Shown: positions 23,506 through 31,839 of the stretch, piece after piece
Position numbering within the stretch: the first letter of the stretch is position 1
Layout: each line of letters begins with the position of its first letter
Assembly: GCA_964405075.1 (NCBI GenBank)
Contig: CAYOMP010000012.1
Location: forward strand, 1-38,067
DNA from: CAYOMP01 sp964405075
GTDB lineage: Bacteria > Bacillota > Clostridia > Lachnospirales > Lachnospiraceae
Length of the DNA stretch: 38,067 nt
Direction: 5' to 3'
Position numbers and translations under genes: made by a program
Notes under the pieces: generated by a model
Databases searched by the model: none
What the model saw: only the letters and a program-made list of their open reading frames with translations
What the model was told of the DNA's origin: nothing

Positions 23506-24453
23506 ATGAATCAAGTTAGTGGATTAAAGATTAGAGGTGTGGGGCATTATGCTCCCAAGCACATTATAACAAATGATGATTTATCACAGATTGTAGATAC
23601 AAATGATGAGTGGATAACCACTAGGACAGGTATTAAAACCAGACATTTTGTAGAAGAGGAGACAAATCTTGATATAGCATCTGAAGCTGCAAAAATGGCT
23701 ATTGAAAATTCGGGGGTAAGTAGAGAAGACATAGATATATGTGTGGTGGCAACATTTACCAGTGACTACAAGTTTCCAGCTTTAGCCTGTTTATTACAGT
23801 CTGAACTAGGTTTAAGAGAAGATATTCCATGTTTTGATTTGAGCGCAGCATGTTCAGGATTTATATATGGCTTGCAGGCAGTCAGGGGAATGTTAATGGC
23901 TGGTGAGAAAAAATATGGACTAATAGTAGGTAGTGAAACAATATCTAAATTCTTAGATATGAAGGATCGTTCCACTTGTATTCTTTTTGGAGATGGTGCA
24001 GGTGCAGCAGTTGTAGAAATTTCTGATGAGAAGGAATTTATAGCACTACTTGGAGCATCAGGGAATAAGGAATTGTTGTATTGCAATAATGAGCGTGAGA
24101 CAGACCAGTGCCTTAGAATGGAAGGAAATCAAGTATTCAGATTTGCAGTTAAGAAGATACCGGAATGTATTAGAGACATTTTAAATAAGGGTAATTTAAG
24201 CATTGAAGATATTGATTATATTGTGTGTCATCAGGCAAATATGAGAATTATCGAATATGTAGCAAAGACAATGAAGCAACCGTTAGAAAAATTCTATATG
24301 AATGTCAGTGAATATGGAAATACATCAGCGGCCAGCATTCCTATAGCACTTAGTGAAATGAGTCAAAAGGGGATGCTAAAATCAGGAATGAAAATATTGT
24401 GTGTTGGATTTGGTGCAGGACTTACATGGGGAAGTGTTTATTTAGAGTGGTAG
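23506..24453 (+). CDS. fabH: Beta-ketoacyl-ACP synthase III
   Basis: A 315-residue condensing enzyme (EC 2.3.1.180) that starts chains by joining an acyl-CoA with malonyl-ACP. The catalytic triad is visible: Cys116 (DLSAACSGFIYG), His242 (VCHQANMRI) and Asn272 (EYGNTSAASI). The TNDEWITTRTGIKTRH block is diagnostic. Primer choice (acetyl versus branched) cannot be deduced. It starts nine bases after accA with AGGAG before the ATG. Confidence 0.97.
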   Translation: MNQVSGLKIRGVGHYAPKHIITNDDLSQIVDTNDEWITTRTGIKTRHFVEEETNLDIASEAAKMAIENSGVSREDIDICVVATFTSDYKFPALACLLQSELGLREDIPCFDLSAACSGFIYGLQAVRGMLMAGEKKYGLIVGSETISKFLDMKDRSTCILFGDGAGAAVVEISDEKEFIALLGASGNKELLYCNNERETDQCLRMEGNQVFRFAVKKIPECIRDILNKGNLSIEDIDYIVCHQANMRIIEYVAKTMKQPLEKFYMNVSEYGNTSAASIPIALSEMSQKGMLKSGMKILCVGFGAGLTWGSVYLEW

Positions 24454-24465
24454 AGAGGTAAGATA

Positions 24466-25401
24466 ATGAGATTAAATAAGATTTTGAATATTAAATATCC
24501 TATTATACAGGGAGCTATGGCAAATATTGCTACGGGAGAGTTTGCAGCGGCAGTAGCTAATGCTGGTGGGCTTGGAATTATTGCATCAGGTGGAATGACA
24601 GCTGATAAGTTACGAGAGGAAATACATAAGTGCAGAGCTAATACAGACAAAACATTTGGGGTAAATGTAATGTTAATGAATCCTGATTCAGATAACATTG
24701 CCAAGGTTATTGCAGAAGAGAAAATCCAAGTAGTAACAACAGGAGCAGGAAATCCGGGAAAATATATGGCTATGTGGAAAGAAGCGGGATGTAAAGTATA
24801 TCCGGTAGTTGCAAGTGTAGCTTTGGCGAAAAAAATGGAAAAAGAGGGAGCAGACGGAATAATTGCAGAAGGCGGAGAAAGTGGTGGCCATGTAGGAGAA
24901 ATGACAACTATGGCATTAGTTCCACAGGTTGTTCAAAATGTAAATATTCCGGTAATAGCAGCAGGTGGAATCGCTAATGGAGGTCAGTTATTGGCAGCAT
25001 TAGCATTAGGAGCAGTAGGAGTTCAGGTAGGGACTTGCCTTTTAGTAAGTGAGGAATGTCCAATACATGATAATTATAAGCAGGCCTTACTTAAAGCTAG
25101 AGATAATCAGACTGTGGTTACAGGTAGAAGTGTAGGGACACCAGTTAGAATATTGAAAAATAAGCTTAGCAGACAATATGTGAAGATGGAAGCAGAGAGA
25201 GTTGATAAGCTGGAGTTAGAAAAATTCACATTAGGAGCCCTAAGACGTGCAGTAGTAGAAGGAGATATGGAAATGGGTTCAGTAATGGCTGGTCAGGTTA
25301 GTGGTCAGTTAGAAAAAATTGAGCCTTTAGCAGATATTTTCGAGAATTTATATAAAAATGCGGTTAATTGTTTAGATGAATTACAAAGAGAAGGTATTTA
25401 A
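24466..25401 (+). CDS. fabK: Enoyl-ACP reductase II (FMN-dependent, FabK)
   Basis: A 311-residue TIM-barrel flavoprotein (EC 1.3.1.9) that reduces the enoyl-ACP double bond in each cycle. The N terminus LNIKYPIIQGAMANIATGEF, the phosphate/FMN block GGLGIIASGGM, the EGGESGGHVGE loop with the conserved His, and VIAAGGIANGGQLLAALALGA match FabK rather than nitronate monooxygenases. The QVGTCLLVSEECPIHDNYK region is also FabK-like. It lies in the core operon 12 bases after fabH, where Firmicutes usually place fabK. FabI and FabL are absent. Confidence 0.93.
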   Translation: MRLNKILNIKYPIIQGAMANIATGEFAAAVANAGGLGIIASGGMTADKLREEIHKCRANTDKTFGVNVMLMNPDSDNIAKVIAEEKIQVVTTGAGNPGKYMAMWKEAGCKVYPVVASVALAKKMEKEGADGIIAEGGESGGHVGEMTTMALVPQVVQNVNIPVIAAGGIANGGQLLAALALGAVGVQVGTCLLVSEECPIHDNYKQALLKARDNQTVVTGRSVGTPVRILKNKLSRQYVKMEAERVDKLELEKFTLGALRRAVVEGDMEMGSVMAGQVSGQLEKIEPLADIFENLYKNAVNCLDELQREGI

Positions 25402-26484
25402 ATGATTAAGATTGGAAATAAAGAAATGGAATATCCTATCATTCAAGGTGGAATGGGAGTAGGAATATCTTTGGGAAATCTTGCAGGAGCAGTGGCTGGT
25501 TGTGGAGGAATGGGAGTAATATCCACAGCCAATCCTGGATATAGAAAGAGTGATTTCTGGAAAAATCCAAGAAAATGCAACGAAGAGGGATTAATTGAAG
25601 AAATAAAAAAGGCAAAAACTATTTTTAATAAAGCTAAGGAAAAATGCGGTAAGGCTGGTTTGATAGCCATTAATGCAATGGTTGCTACTACAGAATACGA
25701 AAATATGGTAAAAACAGCTGTTAAATCTGGGATAGACGCTATTATATCAGGTGCAGGATTACCCCTTAAACTGCCAGAGTATGTTAAGGGAAGTAATGTT
25801 TTATTAGCACCTATAGTATCAGGTGGCAGAAGTATTATGACAATTTGTAAATACTGGGATAAAAGATACGAAACAACACCGGATTTTGTTGTAGTAGAGG
25901 GAGCAAAGGCTGGTGGACATTTAGGATTTTCTTATGAAGAATTGATAAATAATACAGCTAAGCATAACGAAGAATTGCTAAAAGAAGTTAGTAGTGAGTT
26001 GAGAACATATAGAGAGAAATATAATAAGGATATTCCAATATTTATGGCAGGCGGAATGTTTAATCACGAGGATTTAGTCCATTATCAAGGATTGGGAGCA
26101 GCAGGAATACAGGTTGCTACCAGATTCATAGCAACCAAAGAGTGTGATGCAGATGAAGGTTATAAGGATGTAATAATTGCTGCAAAAGAAGAGAATATAT
26201 GCATTACAAAAAGTCCGGTGGGAATGCCGGGAAGGGCATTAAATACCCCATTGGTGAAACGAGTGGCAAAGGAAGGCAACATTAAAGTTAATAAGTGCGC
26301 GAATTGCTTAGTGCCTTGCAATCCGACTAATACTCCTTATTGCATAACTAAGGCATTAATAGAAGCAGCAAAGGGAAATGTGGAAGAAGGATTGTTTTTT
26401 TGCGGAGCCAATGTAGGTAAGATAAATAAAATGACAACAGTTAAGGCACTAATGAATGAGTTAGTGACAGGTGTGGAGGAATAA
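25402..26484 (+). CDS. FabX-like Fe-S flavoenzyme, nitronate-monooxygenase fold
   Basis: A 360-residue FMN TIM-barrel of the nitronate-monooxygenase superfamily: MEYPIIQGGMGVGISLG at the N terminus, GGMGVISTA, and catalytic His173 in EGAKAGGHLGF. Unlike the preceding FabK it has a C-terminal extension with Cys299-x2-Cys302-x3-Cys306-x7-Cys314, then EGLFFCGANVGKI. H. pylori FabX has an equivalent four-cysteine [4Fe-4S] region followed by a closely similar EGLYF-GAN block, and is about the same length (roughly 360). FabX dehydrogenates and isomerises an acyl-ACP to start unsaturated fatty acids. Position directly after fabK (no gap) and before fabD strongly suggests a fatty-acid role. Databases may label it nitronate monooxygenase. 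Activity here is inferred, not shown. Confidence 0.75.
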   Translation: MIKIGNKEMEYPIIQGGMGVGISLGNLAGAVAGCGGMGVISTANPGYRKSDFWKNPRKCNEEGLIEEIKKAKTIFNKAKEKCGKAGLIAINAMVATTEYENMVKTAVKSGIDAIISGAGLPLKLPEYVKGSNVLLAPIVSGGRSIMTICKYWDKRYETTPDFVVVEGAKAGGHLGFSYEELINNTAKHNEELLKEVSSELRTYREKYNKDIPIFMAGGMFNHEDLVHYQGLGAAGIQVATRFIATKECDADEGYKDVIIAAKEENICITKSPVGMPGRALNTPLVKRVAKEGNIKVNKCANCLVPCNPTNTPYCITKALIEAAKGNVEEGLFFCGANVGKINKMTTVKALMNELVTGVEE

Positions 26485-26485
26485 A

Positions 26486-27445
26486 ATGAGATTAGCGTTT
26501 ATATATGCAGGTCAGGGTAGTCAGAGAGTAGGAATGGGTAAAGATTTCTATGATAAGTATGTAACATATAAGCAGGTAATAGATGAAAATAAAGTGGATT
26601 TTGACTTAAAGGAATGTAGTTTTAATGGTCCTGAGGAGATGTTGAATCAAACTCAATATACTCAATGCTGTATGGTGGCTTATGCAGTAGGTGTTACGAA
26701 ACTATTATTCGAAAAAGGTTTCAAACCGGAAATGGTATGTGGACTAAGTCTTGGAGAGTATTCAGCACTTTATGCATCAGGGTATTTTAGCGAAAATCAA
26801 GTAATATCCATTGCTCAATTTAGAGGAAATGCAATGCAGGAAGCTGCAAAGGGAAGAGAAGCGAAGATGTTGGCTGTATTAGGTGCCAATAGAGAAACAG
26901 TAGAAACAGCCTGTAAAAGAGTACAGGATATGTTAATTGAGCAAAATGACACAGACAGTGTGGTATCGGTAGCTAATTTCAATTGCCCTGGACAGATAGT
27001 TTTATCCGGAGATGCACATGCAGTAGATATGGCAGGAGAAATATTAAAAGAAATGGGAGTTAAGAGGGTAGTTCCACTAAAGGTTAGCGGTCCGTTTCAC
27101 ACTAGATTGATGGCACCAGCTGGAGATAAGTTATATGAGAGATTGACTAGTGAAAGTACTGGTAAGATGCAAATTCCAGTAATATTTAATGCCACAGCAA
27201 AAGAACTGGAAGATAAAACAGTAGAGGAAATGCTAAAGATTCAGGTTCAAAGTAGTGTGTATTTCGAAGACTCTATTAAGTATATGAGGGAAAAGGGCAT
27301 AGACACCATTATTGAAATAGGTCCGGGAAAAGCACTTAGTAAATTTGTGGCGAAAACAGATAAGGATATAAAATGCTATTCAATAGATACTGTTGAGGAT
27401 TTTGAAAAGGTTTGTGACATTCTAAATGGAGGTAAAGATGAATAA
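26486..27445 (+). CDS. fabD: Malonyl-CoA:ACP transacylase
   Basis: A 319-residue transacylase (EC 2.3.1.39) that loads malonyl groups on ACP. FIYAGQGSQRVGMGKDF opens the protein, the nucleophile is Ser88 in GLSLGEYSALYASG, and the partner is His205 in SGPFHTRLM. The late IEIGPGKAL is also conserved. The ATG at 26486 is chosen because GGAGG lies seven bases upstream; the in-frame GTG at 26471 overlaps the fabX-like gene and has no site. Overlaps fabG by eight bases. Confidence 0.97.
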   Translation: MRLAFIYAGQGSQRVGMGKDFYDKYVTYKQVIDENKVDFDLKECSFNGPEEMLNQTQYTQCCMVAYAVGVTKLLFEKGFKPEMVCGLSLGEYSALYASGYFSENQVISIAQFRGNAMQEAAKGREAKMLAVLGANRETVETACKRVQDMLIEQNDTDSVVSVANFNCPGQIVLSGDAHAVDMAGEILKEMGVKRVVPLKVSGPFHTRLMAPAGDKLYERLTSESTGKMQIPVIFNATAKELEDKTVEEMLKIQVQSSVYFEDSIKYMREKGIDTIIEIGPGKALSKFVAKTDKDIKCYSIDTVEDFEKVCDILNGGKDE

Positions 27446-28184
27446 TTTGAAAGAAAAGGTGGCATTAGTGACAGGTGGGGGAAGAGGAATTGGAAGAGCT
27501 ATCTGTGTAGAATTAGCTAAGCAGGGAGCAAATATTGTTACATGTTTTTCCGGGAATGAAGCAAGTGCCAATGAAACAGTTGCCATATGTAAAGGATATG
27601 GTGTAGAGGCAGTAGCTATTAAGACGAATGTAGCCAATAGCGAAGAGGTAGAAAAGCTCTTTGAATATATAAAAGAAAACTACGGGCAAATTGATATTTT
27701 GGTAAATAATGCAGGCATTACCAGAGATACATTGATTATTAAAATGTCAGAAGATGACTTTGATGATGTAATTGACACTAATTTGAAGGGAACCTTCCTT
27801 TGTACCAAGCAGGCTACTAAAATGATGATATCACAAAGAAGTGGGAAAATAGTAAATATTAGCAGCATTGTTGGATTAGGTGGTAATGCCGGGCAGGCTA
27901 ATTACTCAGCAAGTAAGGCAGGTGTTATTGGTTTTTCAAAATCGGTGGCAAAAGAAGTAGGAAAACGTGGAATAACCGTAAATGTAGTAGCACCAGGTTT
28001 TATAGAAACAGATATGACTAAAAAGCTATCAGATAATCTAATTAAACAATATGAAGAAAACATTACAATGAAACGATTAGGAAAGCCGGAAGATGTGGCA
28101 AATGCAGTAGCATTTTTAGTATCGGAACAAGCTAATTATATTACAGGAAATGTAATATGCGTAGATGGCGGAATGGCAATGTAG
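27438..28184 (+). CDS. fabG: 3-Oxoacyl-ACP reductase
   Basis: A 248-residue short-chain dehydrogenase (EC 1.1.1.100) that reduces beta-ketoacyl-ACP with NADPH. It shows the nucleotide motif TGGGRGIG, the NNAG motif, the catalytic Ser in VNISSIVG, and Tyr156/Lys160 in YSASK. The C-terminal VICVDGGMAM is typical. The start at 27438 uses the GGAGG at 27428-27432; the ATG at 27426 overlaps that site. It overlaps the end of fabD. Confidence 0.97.
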   Translation: MNNLKEKVALVTGGGRGIGRAICVELAKQGANIVTCFSGNEASANETVAICKGYGVEAVAIKTNVANSEEVEKLFEYIKENYGQIDILVNNAGITRDTLIIKMSEDDFDDVIDTNLKGTFLCTKQATKMMISQRSGKIVNISSIVGLGGNAGQANYSASKAGVIGFSKSVAKEVGKRGITVNVVAPGFIETDMTKKLSDNLIKQYEENITMKRLGKPEDVANAVAFLVSEQANYITGNVICVDGGMAM

Positions 28185-28195
28185 AGGAGAAGGCA

Positions 28196-29428
28196 ATGAA
28201 GAGAAGAGTAGTAATTACTGGAATGGGAACAGTTAATCCTATTGGAAGGAATGTAGAAGAAGCGTGGGAGAATTGTCAAAATGGTAAATGTGGTATTTCA
28301 CCAATTGATTGTTTTGACACTACTAACTTTAACACTAAGTTAGCAGGACAGATTCGTGATTTGAATATAGAAGATTATATAGACAAAAAAGAAGCCAGAA
28401 GAATGGACAGATATATTCAGTTAGCAGTAATTGCAGCAGATGAAGCAGTAAAAATGTCTGGTATTTCCAGTGAAGAAAACCCGGAAAGATTTGGTGTAAT
28501 TGTATCTAGCGGAATAGGAGGATTGGCTACTATTGAAGCGGAGCATACCAGGGGATTGAATAGAGGCTTTGAAAAAATATCACCATTTTTTGTACCATTA
28601 TCTATTACAAATATGGCAGCAGGACAGGTAGCAATTAAACATAATTTTAAAGGAATGTGTAGTTGTGTAGTTACAGCTTGTGCTAGTAGTACTAATGCAA
28701 TCGGGGATGCATTCCATTATATCAGAGACGGATATGCAGATGCTATGCTTTGTGGTGGTGCAGAAAGCACAATTACAGAATTAGGAATTGGTGGATTTGC
28801 GTCAATGAAAGCATTATCTCAGGCAACGGACCCTAACCGAGCATCTATTCCATTTGATAAAGAAAGAAATGGTTTTGTAATGGGTGAAGGTGCAGGAATC
28901 TTATTATTGGAAGAATATGAGCATGCCAAAGCACGTCAAGCCAATATACTTGGAGAGATTGTAGGTTATGGAGCAACATGCGATGCATATCATATGACAG
29001 CACCATGTCCTGATGGCAGTAGTGCAGCTAAGTGTATGGAGATGGCTGTAAATGATGCAGGAATTAAGTTAGAAGATATTGACTATATAAATGCCCATGG
29101 AACATCTACACATTTAAATGATGCAGGGGAAACTAAAGCCATTCATACAGCATTTGGAGAGCATGCTGATAAATTAATGGTTAGTTCAACTAAATCAATG
29201 ACAGGACACATGTTAGGGGCAGCAGGAGCAGTAGAGGCAATTTTCTCTACACTAGCTGTAAAAAATGGATTCGTACCAGCTACTATTAATTACAAAGAAT
29301 ATGATGAAGAGTGCGACCTTGATATAGTTCCTAATGAAGGCAGAAAGGTAGATATAGAATATGCAATGTCTAATTCATTAGGATTTGGTGGTCACAATGC
29401 ATGTATAATTGTGAAAAAGTTCATGTAA
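28196..29428 (+). CDS. fabF: Beta-ketoacyl-ACP synthase II
   Basis: A 410-residue elongating condensing enzyme (EC 2.3.1.179). Catalytic Cys162 (VVTACASSTN), His301 (NAHGTSTHLND) and His338 (STKSMTGHMLGAAG) are all present, with the C-terminal NSLGFGGHNACIIV. The start at 28196 follows AGGAGAAGG; an in-frame ATG at 28157 lies inside fabG without a site. It is the only elongating condensing enzyme in the operon, so it would serve both saturated and unsaturated chains. Confidence 0.97.
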   Translation: MKRRVVITGMGTVNPIGRNVEEAWENCQNGKCGISPIDCFDTTNFNTKLAGQIRDLNIEDYIDKKEARRMDRYIQLAVIAADEAVKMSGISSEENPERFGVIVSSGIGGLATIEAEHTRGLNRGFEKISPFFVPLSITNMAAGQVAIKHNFKGMCSCVVTACASSTNAIGDAFHYIRDGYADAMLCGGAESTITELGIGGFASMKALSQATDPNRASIPFDKERNGFVMGEGAGILLLEEYEHAKARQANILGEIVGYGATCDAYHMTAPCPDGSSAAKCMEMAVNDAGIKLEDIDYINAHGTSTHLNDAGETKAIHTAFGEHADKLMVSSTKSMTGHMLGAAGAVEAIFSTLAVKNGFVPATINYKEYDEECDLDIVPNEGRKVDIEYAMSNSLGFGGHNACIIVKKFM

Positions 29429-29510
29429 TAGGATACGTAACAATTATGTTTAAGTTTTTTGAGTAAAGTTATTATATAGATTAAGTTGTAAAAAGAATAG
29501 AGGAAAAAAT

Positions 29511-29963
29511 ATGTCAGAAGAAAGAGAAGGAAAAGTATTAACTTCTAATCAAATAGAAGAAATATTACCACATAGATATCCATTTTTATTAGTAGACAAA
29601 ATTACGGATTATGAAGAGGGAAAATGGGCTAAGGGCATTAAGTGTGTATCAGCTAATGAAATGCAGTTTATGGGACATTTTCCTGGTAAGCATGTAATGC
29701 CGGGAGTGCTTATTATTGAAGCTTTGGCACAGGTAGGAGCCATTGCATGCTTAGTTGAAGAAGAAAACAGGGGTAAGGTTATTTTCTTTGGAGGCATTAA
29801 AAATGCCAGATTTAGAACTCCTGTAATGCCTGGAGATGTATTGGAAATGTCTTGTGAACTAACTGCCAGAAAAGGAAATGTAGGCTTTGGTAAGGCGTTG
29901 GCTACAGTTAATGGGAAGGTTGCAGTATCAGCAGAAATATCATTTGCTATTGTTGATAAGTAG
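29511..29963 (+). CDS. fabZ: 3-Hydroxyacyl-ACP dehydratase
   Basis: A 150-residue hot-dog-fold dehydratase (EC 4.2.1.59). IEEILPHRYPFLLVDKI and MGHFPGKHVMPGVLIIEALAQ carry the catalytic His56 and Glu70. FFGGIKNARFRTPVMPGD is standard. It is FabZ-like, not FabA-like; the FabA signature is absent, so isomerase activity is not expected from sequence alone. It lies 82 bases after fabF behind an AGAGG site, with no clear terminator in the gap, so probably in the same transcript. Confidence 0.96.
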   Translation: MSEEREGKVLTSNQIEEILPHRYPFLLVDKITDYEEGKWAKGIKCVSANEMQFMGHFPGKHVMPGVLIIEALAQVGAIACLVEEENRGKVIFFGGIKNARFRTPVMPGDVLEMSCELTARKGNVGFGKALATVNGKVAVSAEISFAIVDK

Positions 29964-30112
29964 TTAAAAGATAAACATATATGCAATTATTGTATTTCAA
30001 TATGAAATATAAAATAATTTACCTATGGAAAATACGGTTAGTTTTTGTTAATATGTAGTAGAATATAGTGAAATAGGGAAACATATGATAAAGAGATATA
30101 TAGGAGGAAACA

Positions 30113-30562
30113 ATGTTAGAAAAATCATTTTCTGATGTTTATTTAAAATTTAAACTGCATTTTTACAAAAAGGTATTTAAGCAGATACAGTCGAGGGAGA
30201 CATCTTTAACTACTGTAGAAACATTTTGTGTAGAAATTATTCATGCATTAGGGGAGCCAACAGTAAATGAATTTGCTAATTTTATTAAGGTATCTTCCCC
30301 GAATGCTGCATATAAAGTAAACAGTCTTATTCAGAAAGGATATATTGAGAAGGTGCAGTCAAAGACTGATAAGAGAGAGTATCATCTTCATGTAACTAAT
30401 AAGTATTATGAATATTATGATATGAGTCAGAAGTATATTCATGAGGTGGTTCGTAGAATGGAAAACACTTTTACTAAGGAGCAGTTGGCTACATTAGAGG
30501 AGTGCTTAACAACTGTTTCAAGAGAACTGATGACAGAGGTTAAATTAGGAGACGAAGAGTAG
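30113..30562 (+). CDS. MarR-family regulator, probable FabT-like fatty-acid regulator
   Basis: A 149-residue MarR-type winged-helix protein. The recognition part is PTVNEFANFIKVSSPNAAYK followed by VNSLIQKGYIEKV and the wing QSKTDKREYHLHVT. The terminal helix is the dimer region. AGGAGG precedes the start. In lactic acid bacteria FabT, a MarR protein next to fab genes, represses them together with acyl-ACP; the same is inferred here from position. It is 149 bases downstream of fabZ, at the end instead of the beginning of the cluster. It may bind the twin palindromes at 19339-19363. Confidence 0.85.
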   Translation: MLEKSFSDVYLKFKLHFYKKVFKQIQSRETSLTTVETFCVEIIHALGEPTVNEFANFIKVSSPNAAYKVNSLIQKGYIEKVQSKTDKREYHLHVTNKYYEYYDMSQKYIHEVVRRMENTFTKEQLATLEECLTTVSRELMTEVKLGDEE

Positions 30563-30671
30563 GCAGACTGTTAGATATAAATTAAAGAAAGTCTCAAGGA
30601 AGTGTTTGATGTGCTTTCACCATTAGTTTTTTTCAAAAATTATTGGTTCAGTTATGAAGTCGAAATAAAAC

Positions 30672-30725
30672 AAAGTACCGCATAGAAATTCAACGGTTGA
30701 AGTGTGAAATTCTATGCGGTACTTT
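30672..30725. terminator. Bidirectional terminator between marR and truA
   Basis: AAAGTACCGCATAGAA (30672-30687) is perfectly complementary to TTCTATGCGGTACTTT (30710-30725). A T tract lies on the plus-strand exit and an A tract on the opposite side, so it can stop both the fatty-acid operon and the minus-strand truA transcript. Confidence 0.85.
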
Positions 30726-30738
30726 ATTAATTCATACG

Positions 30739-30799
30739 GGGAAAGTTCACCTATGAATTAAAAATGCTTCGCAATGGTTGCGTACTCGCGCGAAGATGT
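30739..30799. repeat. Dispersed structured repeat, family E, copy 2 (5' part)
   Basis: 30750-30799 equals 6481-6530 at 47 of 50 bases. The lead-in GGAAAGTTCACCTATG also resembles GGCAAGTCCTCCTATG at copy 1. As at copy 1, it begins 10-15 bases after a terminator's T run. Only the first half of the element is present; truA ends 26 bases later. Confidence 0.75.
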
Positions 30800-30824
30800 T
30801 CAAGATTTGGGGCAAACTGAAAAA

Positions 30825-31565
30825 TTAATATTCAACTTCCAACAAGAACATACCACTAGCGTCTGCTGGTGCACTTGAGATTTCATCTGAATTTTCATCA
30901 AAAATCTTAGGAATACAATCAACACTTCTGGTACCATTACCAATATCAATTAATGTAGCAACTATCATTCTTGCCATATTATGAAGAAAGTCATTTCCGT
31001 GAAGTGTTATTTGGATTTCTTTGTCATCACCATAAATATCAATATCATAGATTTCTTTTACAGTTGATTTATTCTTTTTAACTGTTGAGAAACACTTGAA
31101 ATCATGTTTACCAATTAAGTCTTTTGCGGCTTCACGCATTATATCAATATCCAGTTTTTTAAAGGAATAGTAAGTGTATTTTCTGTCGAATACACTAGGA
31201 ACGTCTCCAATAGCTATTCTATATAAATATTTCTTAGACTTGGCATTAAGACTAGAGTGAAAACGTTCAGGTTTTTCCTCCACATCAATAACTGCAATAT
31301 CCATTGGAAGATAGCGGTTAAAATAATTTTTTATTTCATATAATTTAAGAGCACAATTTGTCTTAAAGTTACATATTTGTGCATATGCGTGAACTCCAAC
31401 CTCTGTTCTGGAACCACAAAAAATTTCTGCGTCTTCATTAGTCATCTTTTTGATAATTTCTAATAATTTATTTTCGATAGTGTTAGTAGATTCGCCTTTT
31501 CCTAAACGCTGATATCCACTATATCTACTACCATCGTATTCTAATGTTAATTTAATATTTCTCAT
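30825..31565 (-). CDS. truA: TruA-family tRNA pseudouridine synthase with Asp-to-Glu change
   Basis: A 246-residue TruA homologue; TruA makes pseudouridine at positions 38-40 of tRNA anticodon stems. RNIKLTLEYDGSRYSGYQR, KSKKYLYRI, DFKCF and FLHNMARMIVATLIDIGNG follow the family order. The catalytic aspartate normally in RTDxGVHA is Glu55 here (GSRTEVGVHA; codon GAG). In E. coli TruA the equivalent Asp60 is essential. The protein may be a paralogue with weak or altered activity, or the change may be tolerated. No Shine-Dalgarno sequence lies directly before the ATG; AGGAG occurs about 35 bases upstream and can pair with CTCCT. Confidence 0.85.
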   Translation of the reverse strand: MRNIKLTLEYDGSRYSGYQRLGKGESTNTIENKLLEIIKKMTNEDAEIFCGSRTEVGVHAYAQICNFKTNCALKLYEIKNYFNRYLPMDIAVIDVEEKPERFHSSLNAKSKKYLYRIAIGDVPSVFDRKYTYYSFKKLDIDIMREAAKDLIGKHDFKCFSTVKKNKSTVKEIYDIDIYGDDKEIQITLHGNDFLHNMARMIVATLIDIGNGTRSVDCIPKIFDENSDEISSAPADASGMFLLEVEY

Positions 31566-31839
31566 AGTTTTTTGTAGGAGGTATTAAAATACGTCCTAAC
31601 TCCTTTCGCTTAAAAGTGATTTTGACTTAAAAAACTGTCAAAATTTATTTATACCATAGGAAGAACTTACACAATTACCATAGGAAAGTGTTTGCTTTTT
31701 CTATGATATAGAAAATACATTGTTATGAACATTTAATCTAGGCTTATTTTAAAGGAATAGAGAGTTTATGTCAAACAATGATTGCAAGTAATTATAAATA
31801 CAATTCATTTTAAGAAAAATAATTTTGAATATTTGATTT
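31566..31839 (-). promoter_or_regulatory. truA upstream region with candidate minus-strand promoter
   Basis: Read on the minus strand, TTGTGT (31674-31669), a 15-bp spacer, and TATAAA (31653-31648) form a candidate promoter. The plus strand carries a direct repeat ACCATAGGAA (about 31653 and 31677). No gene was seen in 31566-31839. Confidence 0.35.

Noticed and set aside
25402..26484. Simple annotation as nitronate monooxygenase or a duplicate FabK
   Set aside because: The four-cysteine C-terminal region and operon position fit FabX better than either; the fold family name alone would be misleading.
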